NCBI RefSeq assembly: GCF_000024865.1
Contig: NC_013595.1
Span: forward strand, 8,122,001 to 8,186,000
Length of the DNA stretch: 64,000 bases
From: Streptosporangium roseum DSM 43021
GTDB taxonomy: Bacteria; Actinomycetota; Actinomycetes; Streptosporangiales; Streptosporangiaceae
Reading direction: 5' to 3'
Shown here: piece after piece, positions 45,534-54,192 of the stretch
Numbering within the stretch: the stretch's first letter is position 1
Layout: every line of letters starts with the position of its first letter
The notes under the pieces: generated by a model
Told to the model about the DNA's origin: nothing
Databases searched by the model: none
The model's input: only the letters and a program-made list of their open reading frames with translations
Translations under genes and position numbers: made by a program

Positions 45534-45676
45534 GCGCGAGGGGCAGATCCACGGGCAGCGCGGCAGACAGGCCCGTGGGCAGGCACGCGGACGGATCGAC
45601 AATCATGGTGACCAGCATGACGCTCGGCATGCCGTAGACCCAACCGGGCCTCGTCTAGATCCCGCCCGGGCCTCGT

Positions 45677-46786
45677 CTAGATCCCGCCCGGGCCTCGAAG
45701 CCACCGGCGGGGGCCGGGGAGCGCCGCGAGGACGGCGAGGCCGGCGGCGGCGAGACCCACCGCCCGCGCCAGCCGTACGGACCTGCGGATGTCCTTGACC
45801 GACGGCTTGGGCCCGTCGCCCATCTCGGGCCGGTGCTCGACGCGGTCGCCGTAGACGTTGATGCCGCCGAGCGTGACGTCCAGCGCTCCGGCGAAGGCGG
45901 CCTCGCACCGGCCCGCGTTGGGACTCGGATGGCGGTGACCGTCCTTACGCAGCACGGCCACCGCGCGGCGGACCGAGCCGCCGGTCAGAGGGGCGCCGAG
46001 GGCGGTGAGCACTCCGGTGATCCGGGCGGGGACGAAGTTGGCCACATCGTCGAGCCGGGCCGAGGCCCAGCCGAAACGTTCGTAGCGAGAACTGCGGTGG
46101 CCGACCATCGCGTCCAGCGTGTTGATCGCCCGGTAGGCCAGCAGCCCGGGGACTCCGGCCACCGCACCCCAGAACAGCGGCGCCACCACGGCGTCGGAGG
46201 TGTTCTCCGCGATCGACTCGACGGTGGCCCTGGCCAGTCCGGGCGTCTGGAGCAGCGACGGATCACGCCCGCACAGGTGGGACAACCTCCTGCGCGCCCC
46301 GGTGAGGTCGTCGGCCTCCAGGAGCTCCGCCATGGCCACGCCCTCGCGTCCCAGGGTCGTGCCGCCCAGCACCGACCAGGTCGCCACGGCGCTCAGCACA
46401 CCCCGCGCCAGCGGGTTCTCCACCCGGGTCACGGCGAGCCCGAGCAGCGCCGCCGGACCGACGCACAGAACGGTGTAGAGGGCCCCGTCGGTCCGGGCGT
46501 CACCGTACACCCGCCTCTCCAGCGCCGCGGCGGCCCGTCCGAACAGCGCCACCGGATGCCCGCGCCGGGGGTCGGCGAGCACGGCGTCGAGCGCGACCCC
46601 GGCGAGCATCCCCAGCGCCTCGGCCCGCCTGGACGCCGCCCGGTCCGGCCCGGACACCGCCCGGCTCCCCCCGGACGCGGCTCGATCCCGCTGGAGGGCG
46701 GACCGGTGCCGCGGGAGCGCGGAGTGGTCCCGCCCGAAGGTGGAGCGGTCCCGCTTGAACGCGGAGCGGTCAGATGAGATGGGCAT
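45677..46786 (-). CDS. cbiB: Adenosylcobinamide-phosphate synthase (CobD/CbiB)
   Basis: The family core begins LAGVALDAVLADPRRGHPVALFGRAAAALE and continues with ESIAENTSDAVVAPLFWGA, AINTLDAMVGHRSSRYERFGWASARLDDVANFVPAR and SPNAGRCEAAFAGAL. An integral membrane enzyme that attaches the aminopropanol arm to cobyric acid, made by the next gene. The ATG at 46786 gives 369 residues and overlaps the upstream gene by 17 bases. The first ~50 residues are 7-residue repeats (DRSAFKR type), so the true start may be the GTG at 46657 or the ATG at 46609. Confidence 0.88.
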   Translation of the reverse strand: MPISSDRSAFKRDRSTFGRDHSALPRHRSALQRDRAASGGSRAVSGPDRAASRRAEALGMLAGVALDAVLADPRRGHPVALFGRAAAALERRVYGDARTDGALYTVLCVGPAALLGLAVTRVENPLARGVLSAVATWSVLGGTTLGREGVAMAELLEADDLTGARRRLSHLCGRDPSLLQTPGLARATVESIAENTSDAVVAPLFWGAVAGVPGLLAYRAINTLDAMVGHRSSRYERFGWASARLDDVANFVPARITGVLTALGAPLTGGSVRRAVAVLRKDGHRHPSPNAGRCEAAFAGALDVTLGGINVYGDRVEHRPEMGDGPKPSVKDIRRSVRLARAVGLAAAGLAVLAALPGPRRWLRGPGGI

Positions 46787-47570
46787 GGAGTTCGTCCTGG
46801 TTGGTCTCAAGCCAGGCGCAGGCCCGGCGGATACGTGCCCCGGCGCCCCCCGCCCACATGCGGGCCCAACCGCCGCCCGTGGTGGTGGCCCTGGTGCGCA
46901 TGACGTGGTAGGAGCGGTCGAAACGGAGCCTGGCGAGGTCGAGGAGGCGACGGCGCTCACGCGGCGCCAGGCCGTACGCGTCGCAGAACAGGCGCAGTCG
47001 CGGGCCGACCTCCAGCGAGCGCTGGAGCGGGTCCAGATCGAGGGGGTCGGCGATCGGCGCCCAGTGCCGCAGGGTGGTCACCACGTCGAACAGCCGGGTC
47101 GTGGGCCGGGCCAGGTCGAAGTCGATCAGCGCGGCGGGGAGCCCGTCACGGAAGATCACGTTGTCGAGGTTGACGTCGCAGTGGCCGATCACCTCGGGGA
47201 CCGCGTCGTCGTTGGAGCCGGCCTCCCAGACGGCCTGCGGCGGCGGGACGAAGCTCGCCGAGGCGTCATGGAAGCGCCGCAGCAGCTTCGCCAGGGCGGC
47301 CAGCGACTCATCGGTGGTCGCGTAGGCGGCCAGGGGCATGGCCGCCGAGTCGCCGTCGACGTAGGTCAGGATCTCCCGGCCCTGCGCGTCGAGGCCGACC
47401 ACCCTGGGCGCGCCGTCGAACCCGGCCTCCTCCAGATGCCGCAGCAGCGCGTGCACGGACCGGGTGGACGGGCGGACGGGCCTGCGGACGGTGTCACCGA
47501 CCCGCACCACCCCGTCGGTCACGTCACCGCCCAGCAGGGGGATCTCCTCTTGGACCGTGACGGCGAACAT
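46770..47570 (-). CDS. Aminoglycoside-phosphotransferase-like kinase
   Basis: 266 residues from the ATG at 47570. VIGHCDVNLDNVIFRDGLPAALIDFDLA contains the catalytic HxDxxxxN and the metal-binding DFD. The N-lobe is short. The APH fold phosphorylates small molecules such as antibiotics, choline or homoserine; the substrate is unknown. First gene of a string with cbiB, cobQ and a SHOCT protein. Confidence 0.83.
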   Translation of the reverse strand: MFAVTVQEEIPLLGGDVTDGVVRVGDTVRRPVRPSTRSVHALLRHLEEAGFDGAPRVVGLDAQGREILTYVDGDSAAMPLAAYATTDESLAALAKLLRRFHDASASFVPPPQAVWEAGSNDDAVPEVIGHCDVNLDNVIFRDGLPAALIDFDLARPTTRLFDVVTTLRHWAPIADPLDLDPLQRSLEVGPRLRLFCDAYGLAPRERRRLLDLARLRFDRSYHVMRTRATTTGGGWARMWAGGAGARIRRACAWLETNQDELHAHLI

Positions 47571-47965
47571 GACATACGAGCCTAGACCGGTCCGCCCGAC
47601 GGGAGGACCTGTTTTCGGATGTTCCGGCCCGCATCCCAGCCCTCTCCTGCACACCCGTAAAACCCACCCACGCCGGATGCCACAGAGATTTTCCGGAGAC
47701 TTCCCCCAGGGACGCCCAGGGCTCCACCGGAGCTTCCCCGGGACTCTGCCAGGATCTCCGCAGGGCCGCTTCCAAGCCCCTTTCACGGTGCCCACCGCCT
47801 GACCACCTCAGTCGGCAGGGCGATCGCGATACCACCCGGCCCCCGGGCAGACGCCCCGGCCCCCTGTCCACGGGACCGGCCACCGGCCCTCGTAGAGTGA
47901 TCCTCGCGACACGAGCGCGGATCCGATACATGGACACTCCCCGGATCATGCACAATTAGGCGGGA
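47571..47965. other. 395-bp region before the tRNA with no recognised gene
   Basis: Open frames here have shadow-like composition. It should hold the promoters of the leftward phosphotransferase operon and the rightward tRNA, but I cannot place either with confidence. Confidence 0.3.
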
Positions 47966-48039
47966 GCGCCCTTAGCTCAGCTGGATAGAGCATCGGACTT
48001 CTAATCCGACGGTCGCAGGTTCGAATCCTGCAGGGCGCG
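47966..48039 (+). tRNA. tRNA-Arg (anticodon TCT)
   Basis: 74 nt. Acceptor GCGCCCT pairs with AGGGCGC, D-arm GCTC/GAGC, anticodon stem TCGGA/TCCGA with loop CTTCTAA (anticodon TCT), T-arm GCAGG-TTCGAAT-CCTGC, discriminator G; CCA not encoded. Its 3' part is the attachment site of the island to the right. Confidence 0.95.
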
Positions 48040-48040
48040 C
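47997..48040 (+). other. attL: left attachment site of the island
   Basis: 44 bases from the anticodon loop to just past the tRNA 3' end, identical to 55155-55198 and (37 bases) to 63056-63092. Confidence 0.88.
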
Positions 48041-48044
48041 AACC

Positions 48045-48077
48045 AAGACCAGGTCATCTCCACTCTGACCTGGTCTT
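48045..48077 (+). terminator. tRNA-Arg terminator
   Basis: 12-bp perfect stem AAGACCAGGTCA / TGACCTGGTCTT followed by TTT, directly after the tRNA. Confidence 0.85.
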
Positions 48078-48145
48078 TTGCATGTGTACGGCCCGCACGG
48101 CTCATGCAGCCGCAGGCAGTCGGACGCAGCCGTATGCCAGTGGTC

Positions 48146-48162
48146 GCGGAACATACGCGGAA
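48146..48162. repeat. arm-type direct repeat inside attL
   Basis: GCGGAA at 48146-48151 and 48157-48162, start-to-start 11 bp. A very similar CGGAAC pair lies inside attR at 55063-55079, as expected for integrase arm-binding sites at both ends of one element. Confidence 0.6.
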
Positions 48163-48240
48163 TGCTCCAGGGCGCGTTTCCCCAGGTGGGGTCGGGGATT
48201 TCGGAGGCATGCGGAACGATTCCGGGGCTGGGACGACGAA

Positions 48241-48264
48241 GGACCCCGAGGGGTCCCGGGGTCC
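48241..48264. terminator. hairpin after integrase pseudogene
   Basis: GGACCCCG (48241-48248) pairs with CGGGGTCC (48257-48264); lies 21 bases beyond the integrase stop. Confidence 0.6.
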
Positions 48265-48285
48265 TGTCGGTGTGCGGTGTCGATG

Positions 48286-49270
48286 TCATGCGGCGAGCGC
48301 GTCCAAGATGCGCTGGTTGGCCACGTCGCGTTGGCCGTCGATGCACTTGGCATAGACCTTGAGCATCACGTCCACTCCGTGACCCGCCCGCTCGGCTGCT
48401 TCCGGCGCGTGGACTCCGGCATTGAGCCAGAGGGAGACCGCCGCGTGCCGCAGGTCGTACGGCCGGGCTGCCAGAGGCGAGGCGACCTGATCGGGGGTGA
48501 AGGCGTAGGTCCGGGCCTCCTTCCAGACCTTGGCGTAGGCCGACCCGGAGATCAGGCCACCCGTACGGGTCCGGAACAGCCGGCCATCTGTGCCGACGCC
48601 GTGCCTATCGATGTGCTCCCAGAGGATGGTCACCAGCTCCGGCGGGATCGGAACCTCCCGAGTCTCCTTCGTGTGCCGATGCTTGAGGCCGCGATCGTCA
48701 TGGGCCTCCCCCGAGTCGGTGAACCGCTTGTTGCTCTGCGGCATGGTCTTCTCCAGGGTGAGGAGACCCCACCCGGTCGCCGGAAGGTGACAGTCCTTCT
48801 TACGGAGCCCCGCGGCCTCAGCCGGGCGGAGACCGCCGAAGTACATGCAGGCGAACATGGCCGCCAGCATCAGCCCCCGCGACCGGCCCACGTAGGTCAC
48901 GGCGGTGAGCAGTTCACGGGCCTGGGCCGGGTTGACCACCGAGCGCCGATCGATCTCACCGTTGGACTTGATCTTGCGGAGCTTCACCTTGTGCAGCGGA
49001 TTCGCCGAAAGCTCTTCGAGCTCCACCGCGTACTCCAGCACGTGATGGAAGACCGCCCTCCAGGTCGAACGCCTCACCGTTCTTGGCCGCCTGCCGCAGG
49101 GATGACAGGAAGCTCTCCGCGAGGCCCTTCGTCTTGAAGGTCGAGGACTTCTCCCGGGTACCCACGGTCCAGCGAACGGTGTGGGAGACGATACGGAGCT
49201 TCTTACCAGTCCCTTCAGATCGGGTGTTGGCGCGAATCCCCCAGAACTTCACCTTGTACGAGGTGGTCAC
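48286..49270 (-). pseudogene. int: Tyrosine-recombinase integrase, internally deleted and frameshifted
   Basis: The N-terminal arm-binding part (GTG at 49270, MTTSYKVKFWGIRANTRS ... AAKNGEAFDLE) and the catalytic part (RAVFHHVLEYAVELEELSANPLHKV to stop at 48286) lie in different frames and join near 49055-49065. The catalytic residues are present: Arg in FGGLRPAEAAGL, His-x-x-Arg in RPYDLRHAAVS, His in AERAGHG, and Tyr in LKVYAKCIDGQ. Compared with intact relatives, roughly 100 or more residues between the two parts are missing. Probably inactive. It lies beside attL, as expected for a tRNA-targeting integrase. Confidence 0.85.
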
Positions 49271-49560
49271 GCCGCCTCCCGGAGGCTCTCAAGCCAGGCT
49301 TCGAACTCGCTGCGGTAGACCCGGATCTTGCCGTTGGGCAGCCGGATGCCGGTGGGAAACTTGCCGATCTCACGCCAGCGGTAGAACGTGCGTTCCGAGA
49401 TGCCACCCAGTTCGTCAAGGCGACGGCGCGGCGCGCCGCCGCACGGCCCGCCGCCCGAACGCCGTCCGGGCATGCAGCCTGGAGGCCGGTCCCGAACGGC
49501 GGCGGGACTCAGGGCCGCGCACCGCACCCAGCGCCCGCCGACCCAACCAACCCGCCGCAC
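49267..49560 (-). CDS. Excisionase-like helix-turn-helix protein, N-terminus doubtful
   Basis: The last ~50 residues (LDELGGISERTFYRW then GKFPTGIRLPNGKIRVYRSE) are an AlpA/MerR-type DNA-binding domain of actinobacterial excisionases. The stop overlaps the integrase start by four bases (GTGA), the usual xis-int coupling. The upstream ~45 residues are Arg/Pro/Gly-rich and unlike any excisionase, and the DNA changes abruptly near 49420. The native 5' end has probably been replaced. Confidence 0.65.
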   Translation of the reverse strand: MRRVGWVGGRWVRCAALSPAAVRDRPPGCMPGRRSGGGPCGGAPRRRLDELGGISERTFYRWREIGKFPTGIRLPNGKIRVYRSEFEAWLESLREAA

Positions 49561-49712
49561 CGGGGCCGCATCGCCGCCTTGAGATTGCTTGAACCATTGG
49601 TCTCAACTGCCGCGCATTGGGGCCGACTGCCCCGCTCCACGATTTAGGAGCCCGGTAATCTACGGTTGATTGTCAAGCCTGCTCTTCCCCCCTGTATGGA
49701 GGTGCTGATTCC

Positions 49713-50249
49713 ATGCGTCCACGAGGCATCATCTCCATTGGCTTGACTGCTCTCGTCGTGGTCGGTCTTCTGGTGGTTCTGTGGAACACCGGCCGCAACG
49801 ATCTGCGAATAGTCGTCGCCTTCTCCGCCCTCGCTCTTCTCGCAGGTCTTGCCACATGGGTTCAGTTGAAAGGCAAGGAGCCACCCGTATCCCTCATAGT
49901 TTCATCCTTCGTCATGTGGCTCTTTGTGCTCGCCTGGCTCATCGGAACCCCTGCGTCTATGCACGTATTCATGATCACAGCGATCATCGGAGCGGTGCTA
50001 GCTGTCGCAGCAGTGCTGGGCTATGCGGGCGTCGAAGACGGCCGATGGATCGGAGTCATCACCCAGACTGTCCTACTCCTCCTCGTGGCCTTCATAGCTC
50101 ATCAACGGTTCACTGGGGCTGATTTCTGGACAGCGCTTGAGGTCTCCTCAATCGGCCTAGCTGTGGTCCTGGTAACCAGTTTTGCCATAGAACGCGCGCG
50201 GACTACATCAAGGCCGGCACCACCCTCACGATCGCCCGGTGCCGGCTGA
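49713..50249 (+). CDS. Hypothetical multi-pass membrane protein (cassette gene 1)
   Basis: 178 residues with about five transmembrane helices (first at ISIGLTALVVVGLLVVLW). ATG at 49713, GGAGG 10 bases before. A short cytoplasmic tail is Arg/Pro/Ser-rich. I do not recognise the family. Lower GC and more varied codons than the flanking chromosome. Followed by att-like unit A. Confidence 0.72.
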   Translation: MRPRGIISIGLTALVVVGLLVVLWNTGRNDLRIVVAFSALALLAGLATWVQLKGKEPPVSLIVSSFVMWLFVLAWLIGTPASMHVFMITAIIGAVLAVAAVLGYAGVEDGRWIGVITQTVLLLLVAFIAHQRFTGADFWTALEVSSIGLAVVLVTSFAIERARTTSRPAPPSRSPGAG

Positions 50250-50293
50250 TCCCTGCTCAGGTCTGGGGGCGATCGACGGTACAGACGTTCCGC

Positions 50294-50428
50294 GTGCCCG
50301 TTACGTGCCCGTCAGAAGGGTGACCAAAAGGGACTCGCGGGGAATCACGGGTACTCGGAGCGCTCCTCCGCAGGTCAGCGTCTCCCCAGCTCAGCGACCA
50401 GGTGCGATAGAGACTTCCCAAGCTGACA
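50294..50428 (+). repeat. att-like unit A (tRNA-Gly-type core)
   Basis: GTGCCCG at 50294 and 50305 (11-bp period), CCCAGCTCAG in the middle, core ACTTCCCAAGCTGACA at 50413-50428. Confidence 0.7.
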
Positions 50429-50440
50429 ATGCAGATCGCT

Positions 50441-50977
50441 CTATTCCACGCCAGCTTGCCTGGATCGTTCAGAGTTCAGCCAGTATTGAAAGGATGAACT
50501 CGTAGATTTGAGCACGGTGGGATCACGTGGCGGCTCAGGCCAGATCTGCAGGAAGTAGTGATCACCTATTTCGATCGCGACCTCTTCGTCCATACCTCTG
50601 ACGTGGTACCGCAAACGATACGCTCCGGGACCGGCGGGCAACGGAGGAAGAGAATATTCCCTCCCTTCCCACTCCTCCAGAGAAACACGGCCTGATGGGG
50701 ACTCATAGCTGATCTCGACGATGTCCTCGTAACCATCGAGGTCAGCACCCGGATCCCGATCGGCGACAGCCACCGTGAACTCCACCGTTCCCCACTGAGG
50801 ACCCACAATCAGGGAGGCCCTGCCTTTCTCCACTCGGATGATCCCCACAGGGTGGCCCGGCACGCCATCAAACTGGCCGCACGCGTCACACCCCTCATCC
50901 ACGAGATAGACCTGACTGTAATCCACCCCCACATCCAGCTGCTTGACCTGCACGACAGGAGTCTCATCTCTGGTCAT
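50441..50977 (-). CDS. Hypothetical protein (cassette gene 2)
   Basis: 178 residues, no membrane segments. Begins MTRDETPVVQVKQLDVGVDY and contains GPQWGTVEFTVAVADRDPGA and YHVRGMDEEVAIEIGDHYFL. The beta-rich, acidic composition resembles small immunity-like or carbohydrate-binding-like proteins, but I cannot name a family. It ends 12 bases after unit A and starts 95 bases before unit B. Confidence 0.7.
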   Translation of the reverse strand: MTRDETPVVQVKQLDVGVDYSQVYLVDEGCDACGQFDGVPGHPVGIIRVEKGRASLIVGPQWGTVEFTVAVADRDPGADLDGYEDIVEISYESPSGRVSLEEWEGREYSLPPLPAGPGAYRLRYHVRGMDEEVAIEIGDHYFLQIWPEPPRDPTVLKSTSSSFQYWLNSERSRQAGVE

Positions 50978-51072
50978 GGGCGGGAAGCATAGACTTCGCC
51001 ACCGACAAGATCGCCTATCAGCGGCAGCGCAACCAGGCTGCCGTCAAGCGATAGACGACGAGCGAGCTTCCC

Positions 51073-51209
51073 GTGCCAGATGCGTGCCAGAACAGGCGGG
51101 GAACCACGGTCACTCAGGGGGACTCACGGGGACTCGACCCGCCCTGACCTGCACCCCTGTTTTCCCAGCTCAGGACAGCAAGCTCAGTAGATGATTCCCA
51201 AGCTGACAG
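51073..51209 (+). repeat. att-like unit B (tRNA-Gly-type core)
   Basis: GTGCCAGA at 51073 and 51084 (11-bp period), CACGGTCACTCA, CCCAGCTCAG, core TTCCCAAGCTGACAG at 51195-51209. The next bases, GGTTCGGTTCC, look like a decayed T-arm. Confidence 0.72.
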
Positions 51210-51241
51210 TACGGTTCGGTTCCTGACCGCGTCGCTCGGCT

Positions 51242-52108
51242 TCACGACCATTGGCTGACTCCTCTGACGGGCCGGTCAGGGCACTGCGAGCAGATGAAGA
51301 GGTACGTCGATCCCGCGTCGCCGATCATGATGCCAGCGGGACCCATACGTTCGGGATCGAAGTCCGAGCTGAGAAGATGCCGCTCTTTGAGCGGTACCCA
51401 TCTGATCGCGGATCCAGGATCATGCTCCCAACTAGCGATCGTCAGCAGGTGCTCCATCTCGTGGTCTTGATCGCACTCGACGCTCTCCGGGGACTGTACC
51501 CAGTCGACCCACCCGCCGACCTTCGTTCCCGGCGCGACCGACAGATGGTACTGATAGCTCCATTCCTCTGGGCCGTCCAGAGACGATTCCCATGCATCGA
51601 TCTTCGCGTACAGCTCCTTCGACGCTTCCCAGACTGCGGGATACTCCTCGACTCGCTCAGGCGAAAGCACGCAGGGCCGCGGACGATAGCCCTTCTCACT
51701 GGCTACGGGCTCCGGGGCCTCGGCGAGGAGATCCGTGAGGAGATGCGAATCGCGCCAGACCACATGCACCACGGGCCGGTAGTCGGACTCGTGGACAAAG
51801 GGGCACCACAACACCTGGCACACGTCCGTATCCGGCGGGAACGGCAGTTCCGGCACATCCCGGGCGTAGATCTGGAGGATCGGCACCATCGCGATCGACT
51901 GCAAGGCCGAGAGGTCCTCATGGTCGGAGGACCCACAGAACGGCCACGACTCACCGGCAGGCCAGAGCAGCGGCCCACCCATAGAACTGTCCGTGACGGC
52001 CGGAGCTCCGCGGCGAGGATGCAGTCGGACCGTGGTCCTGCTCCGGCCGGCCAACTCAGGAAAGAGGGCCACCACATCCACCGGTGCGGGCGGTGTCGTC
52101 AGTCCCAC
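51242..52108 (-). CDS. DUF1963 (YwqG-like) protein (cassette gene 3)
   Basis: 288 residues from a GTG at 52108. SSMGGPLLWPAGESWPFC near the N-terminus, MVPILQIYARDVPELPFPPDTDVCQVLWCPF, and KVGGWVDWVQSPESVEC then FICSQCPDRPV at the C-terminus are typical of the YwqG family. Cysteine pairs could bind a metal. Cytoplasmic, function unknown. The only gene between units B and C. Confidence 0.8.
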   Translation of the reverse strand: MGLTTPPAPVDVVALFPELAGRSRTTVRLHPRRGAPAVTDSSMGGPLLWPAGESWPFCGSSDHEDLSALQSIAMVPILQIYARDVPELPFPPDTDVCQVLWCPFVHESDYRPVVHVVWRDSHLLTDLLAEAPEPVASEKGYRPRPCVLSPERVEEYPAVWEASKELYAKIDAWESSLDGPEEWSYQYHLSVAPGTKVGGWVDWVQSPESVECDQDHEMEHLLTIASWEHDPGSAIRWVPLKERHLLSSDFDPERMGPAGIMIGDAGSTYLFICSQCPDRPVRGVSQWS

Positions 52109-52200
52109 GCCTTCTCACTCCGATCATCCGGAACACTGTGACCACACACCGTAGGACAGAGGTCAGACAGAACGGGTCTCTGCCTCTAGGCATGATCAGT

Positions 52201-52320
52201 GGGCCATTAGCGGGCCATTAGCCAGGGTGACGAGGGGTCAACCGCGGTCACTCACGAACAGCCGAACGCCCAGCTCAGCCGCCCCGCAAGGCGTGATCGA
52301 TGCACTTCCCAAGCTGACAG
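52201..52320 (+). repeat. att-like unit C (tRNA-Gly-type core)
   Basis: GGGCCATTA at 52201 and 52212 (11-bp period), GCGGTCACTCACG, CCCAGCTCAG, core CACTTCCCAAGCTGACAG at 52303-52320 followed by CGCGGG, as in the start of a tRNA T-arm. Confidence 0.75.
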
Positions 52321-52403
52321 CGCGGGGAACCGCTCGGTCCAAGAAAGCCAACCGCGCCAGTAATCCAGTGGCCACCAGCCACGAACCTCATTAGCGTGAC
52401 CGA

Positions 52404-53162
52404 GTGCTCAGCTACGACGATCTTGTAGACCAAGCCGTTCAAGCATCTACCCTCGGCTGGGACTTCAGCTGGTTACGCGGCAGAACAACTGGCGGGAAAC
52501 CATCCTGGGCTTACACCGAACGAGCCTCGGCGCTGCTTCCGACAACGCGGCGACTGCTCGACATAGACACCGGCGGAGGAGAGGTCCTAGCCTCTCTATC
52601 TCCGCTGCCCCGCCACACCATCGCCATGGAGGGATGGCAGCCCAACGTACCCGTCGCCGTCAAGCGGCTCAGGCCGATGAACGTTACTGTGCTGGCCGGT
52701 ACGGCAGATCGCATCCCTGCACGCGAAGCCACCTTCGATCTCGTACTCAACAGGCATGGCGCGCTTGATGCGGCCGAAGTGGCGCGCGTTCTAACCGAAG
52801 GTGGCCGACTACTCACGCAGCAAGTAGGCAGCCGCAATAACCTAGAGCTGAACCTTGCGCTGGGCACACCATCCTCCACAGATCCAAAAAGCTGGACCTT
52901 AGCCGTCGCGGAGGAGCAGCTCCACAAATGCGGGCTGCGCATGCTGGACGCCCGGGAAGATATGATCGACTACACCTTTCAGGACATCGGCGCCATAGTC
53001 TTCCACCTACGCTCTGTCCCGTGGCAGGTGTCCGATTTCGATCACAATCGCTACGAGAAACCACTACGCGCTCTCCATGAGCGCATCCAATCCGAGGGCG
53101 CTTTCACCGTCCATGACCACCGCTTTTTCATCGAAGCCGAACTTCGCCGCGCCCGACAGTAA
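52404..53162 (+). CDS. Class I SAM-dependent methyltransferase (cassette gene 4)
   Basis: 252 residues from a GTG at 52404. RRLLDIDTGGGEVLASL (about 48-64) is the SAM-binding motif I, and AREATFDLVLNRHGALDAAEVARVLTEGGRLLTQQVG gives motifs II and III. Substrate unknown. The only gene between units C and D. Confidence 0.83.
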   Translation: MLSYDDLVDQAVQASTLGWDFSWLRGRTTGGKPSWAYTERASALLPTTRRLLDIDTGGGEVLASLSPLPRHTIAMEGWQPNVPVAVKRLRPMNVTVLAGTADRIPAREATFDLVLNRHGALDAAEVARVLTEGGRLLTQQVGSRNNLELNLALGTPSSTDPKSWTLAVAEEQLHKCGLRMLDAREDMIDYTFQDIGAIVFHLRSVPWQVSDFDHNRYEKPLRALHERIQSEGAFTVHDHRFFIEAELRRARQ

Positions 53163-53206
53163 GGTCTGCCCTGACGGAGGTGCGGCCGACACTACGATTA
53201 CACCTC

Positions 53207-53330
53207 CGGCGAGGGTACTCCGACTCCGGGATGATCGCCGCATTGTTCTGAGGCTCCGTAGATGGCGGAGGTGGAAGCCTGCTCATCCCGTCCGCCCTCG
53301 ACCCGGGACAAGCCGAGCAGACCACGGGCA
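53207..53330. repeat. dispersed ~105-bp repeat, copy 1
   Basis: Contains GACTCCGGGATGATCGCCGC, GGTGGAAGCCTG and TCGACCCGGGACA. A diverged copy in the same orientation lies at about 62597-62702. Not coding. Confidence 0.6.
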
Positions 53331-53375
53331 GAGTGCGCGCCGCGCAGGTAAGGCCAGGTCACGGGCTGATCGTCA

Positions 53376-53491
53376 TGCAATTAGCGTGCAATTAGACAGG
53401 GTGACGAGGGGGCAAACACGGTCACTCACGACCGGCCCGACGCCCAGCTCAGCGCTCCTACGAGGCGTGATCCATGCACTTCCCAAGCTGA
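53376..53491 (+). repeat. att-like unit D (tRNA-Gly-type core)
   Basis: TGCAATTAG at 53376 and 53387 (11-bp period), CACGGTCACTCACG, CCCAGCTCAG, core CACTTCCCAAGCTGA at 53477-53491. Closest relative of unit C over its whole length. Units D and the dispersed repeat fill most of the 348-bp gap between genes. Confidence 0.75.
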
Positions 53492-53510
53492 TGATGTTGC
53501 CGTTTCCTAG

Positions 53511-53930
53511 CTATTCATCCTCGTATCCGTACTCGTCGATCCATACGTGAGCTCCGGCTTTGTGGAGGAACCCGATGATTTCTTCGCTGAGGAGGAGCCC
53601 CAGGCGGGTGGACGCCGGCCCTGGCTCGAAGGAGCGGAACATGACGAGGCCGGCTTCACTGCCCAGGGCCGTCAGCTCTCCGATTCGCTCACATGTGCCA
53701 TCCAGCCGGCTCAGTACGGCTTCCACCTGATCATCGAGTGAAGTGGTCTCCGGAAGACCTGAATCCATGATCCACTCATGTCGTGGCGGTATCGGACGCC
53801 CGTTTCGGCTGCCTCGTCTCGATTCCTTGGCTTCAGCCCGGGTCGGGGCGATCCCTAGATGCCTGGTGATCCGCTCAGGGGATAGGTGGTTGGACTGGAT
53901 CATGAAGTAAACACGCTGTTCGGTGATCAC
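53511..53930 (-). CDS. DUF4279 protein (cassette gene 5)
   Basis: 139 residues from a GTG at 53930. YFMIQSNHLSPERITRHLGIAPTRAEAKESRRG, then HEWIMDSGLPETTSLDDQVEAVLSRL and GLLLSEEIIGFLHKAGAHVWIDEY are the DUF4279 pattern, often found among polymorphic-toxin immunity genes. Ends 19 bases after unit D. Confidence 0.82.
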   Translation of the reverse strand: MITEQRVYFMIQSNHLSPERITRHLGIAPTRAEAKESRRGSRNGRPIPPRHEWIMDSGLPETTSLDDQVEAVLSRLDGTCERIGELTALGSEAGLVMFRSFEPGPASTRLGLLLSEEIIGFLHKAGAHVWIDEYGYEDE

Positions 53931-53951
53931 GTGAGCAGGTTAGGGGCCTCA

Positions 53952-54056
53952 GCTGTATGTGCGGGATGATCTTCTGCGCTCGGGCCCGGGAGGTGCTTTC
54001 ACTCTGGCGAGAGGCCCTCTCGCTGATTGAAGCGCAGTCCTCTTGAACCCACCGCC
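53952..54056 (+). repeat. att-like unit S1 (CTCTTGAA-type core, degenerate)
   Basis: A degenerate 11-bp-period arm (GTATGTGCGGGATGATCTT), then GGGAGGTGCTTTC, GAGGCCCT and core TCCTCTTGAACCCACCGC. Aligns along its length with S2 at 54548-54655. Confidence 0.6.
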
Positions 54057-54192
54057 ACTCCGATTCTGGGAGCCAACTTGGGAGCCATTGGGCCGTACGG
54101 CCCCGGACCGAGCTGGACTGATACGAACAAGCGCATCGTCCGCGACCTGTGCGGTGAACGAGTCTGAACGCCGCTGGACATCGTTTGGGGAT

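Noticed and set aside
45427..45630. 67-codon leader gene before cobQ
   Set aside because: Mostly encoded by the 24-bp tandem repeat; ends on the cobQ start codon, but no conserved protein is recognisable, so not called.
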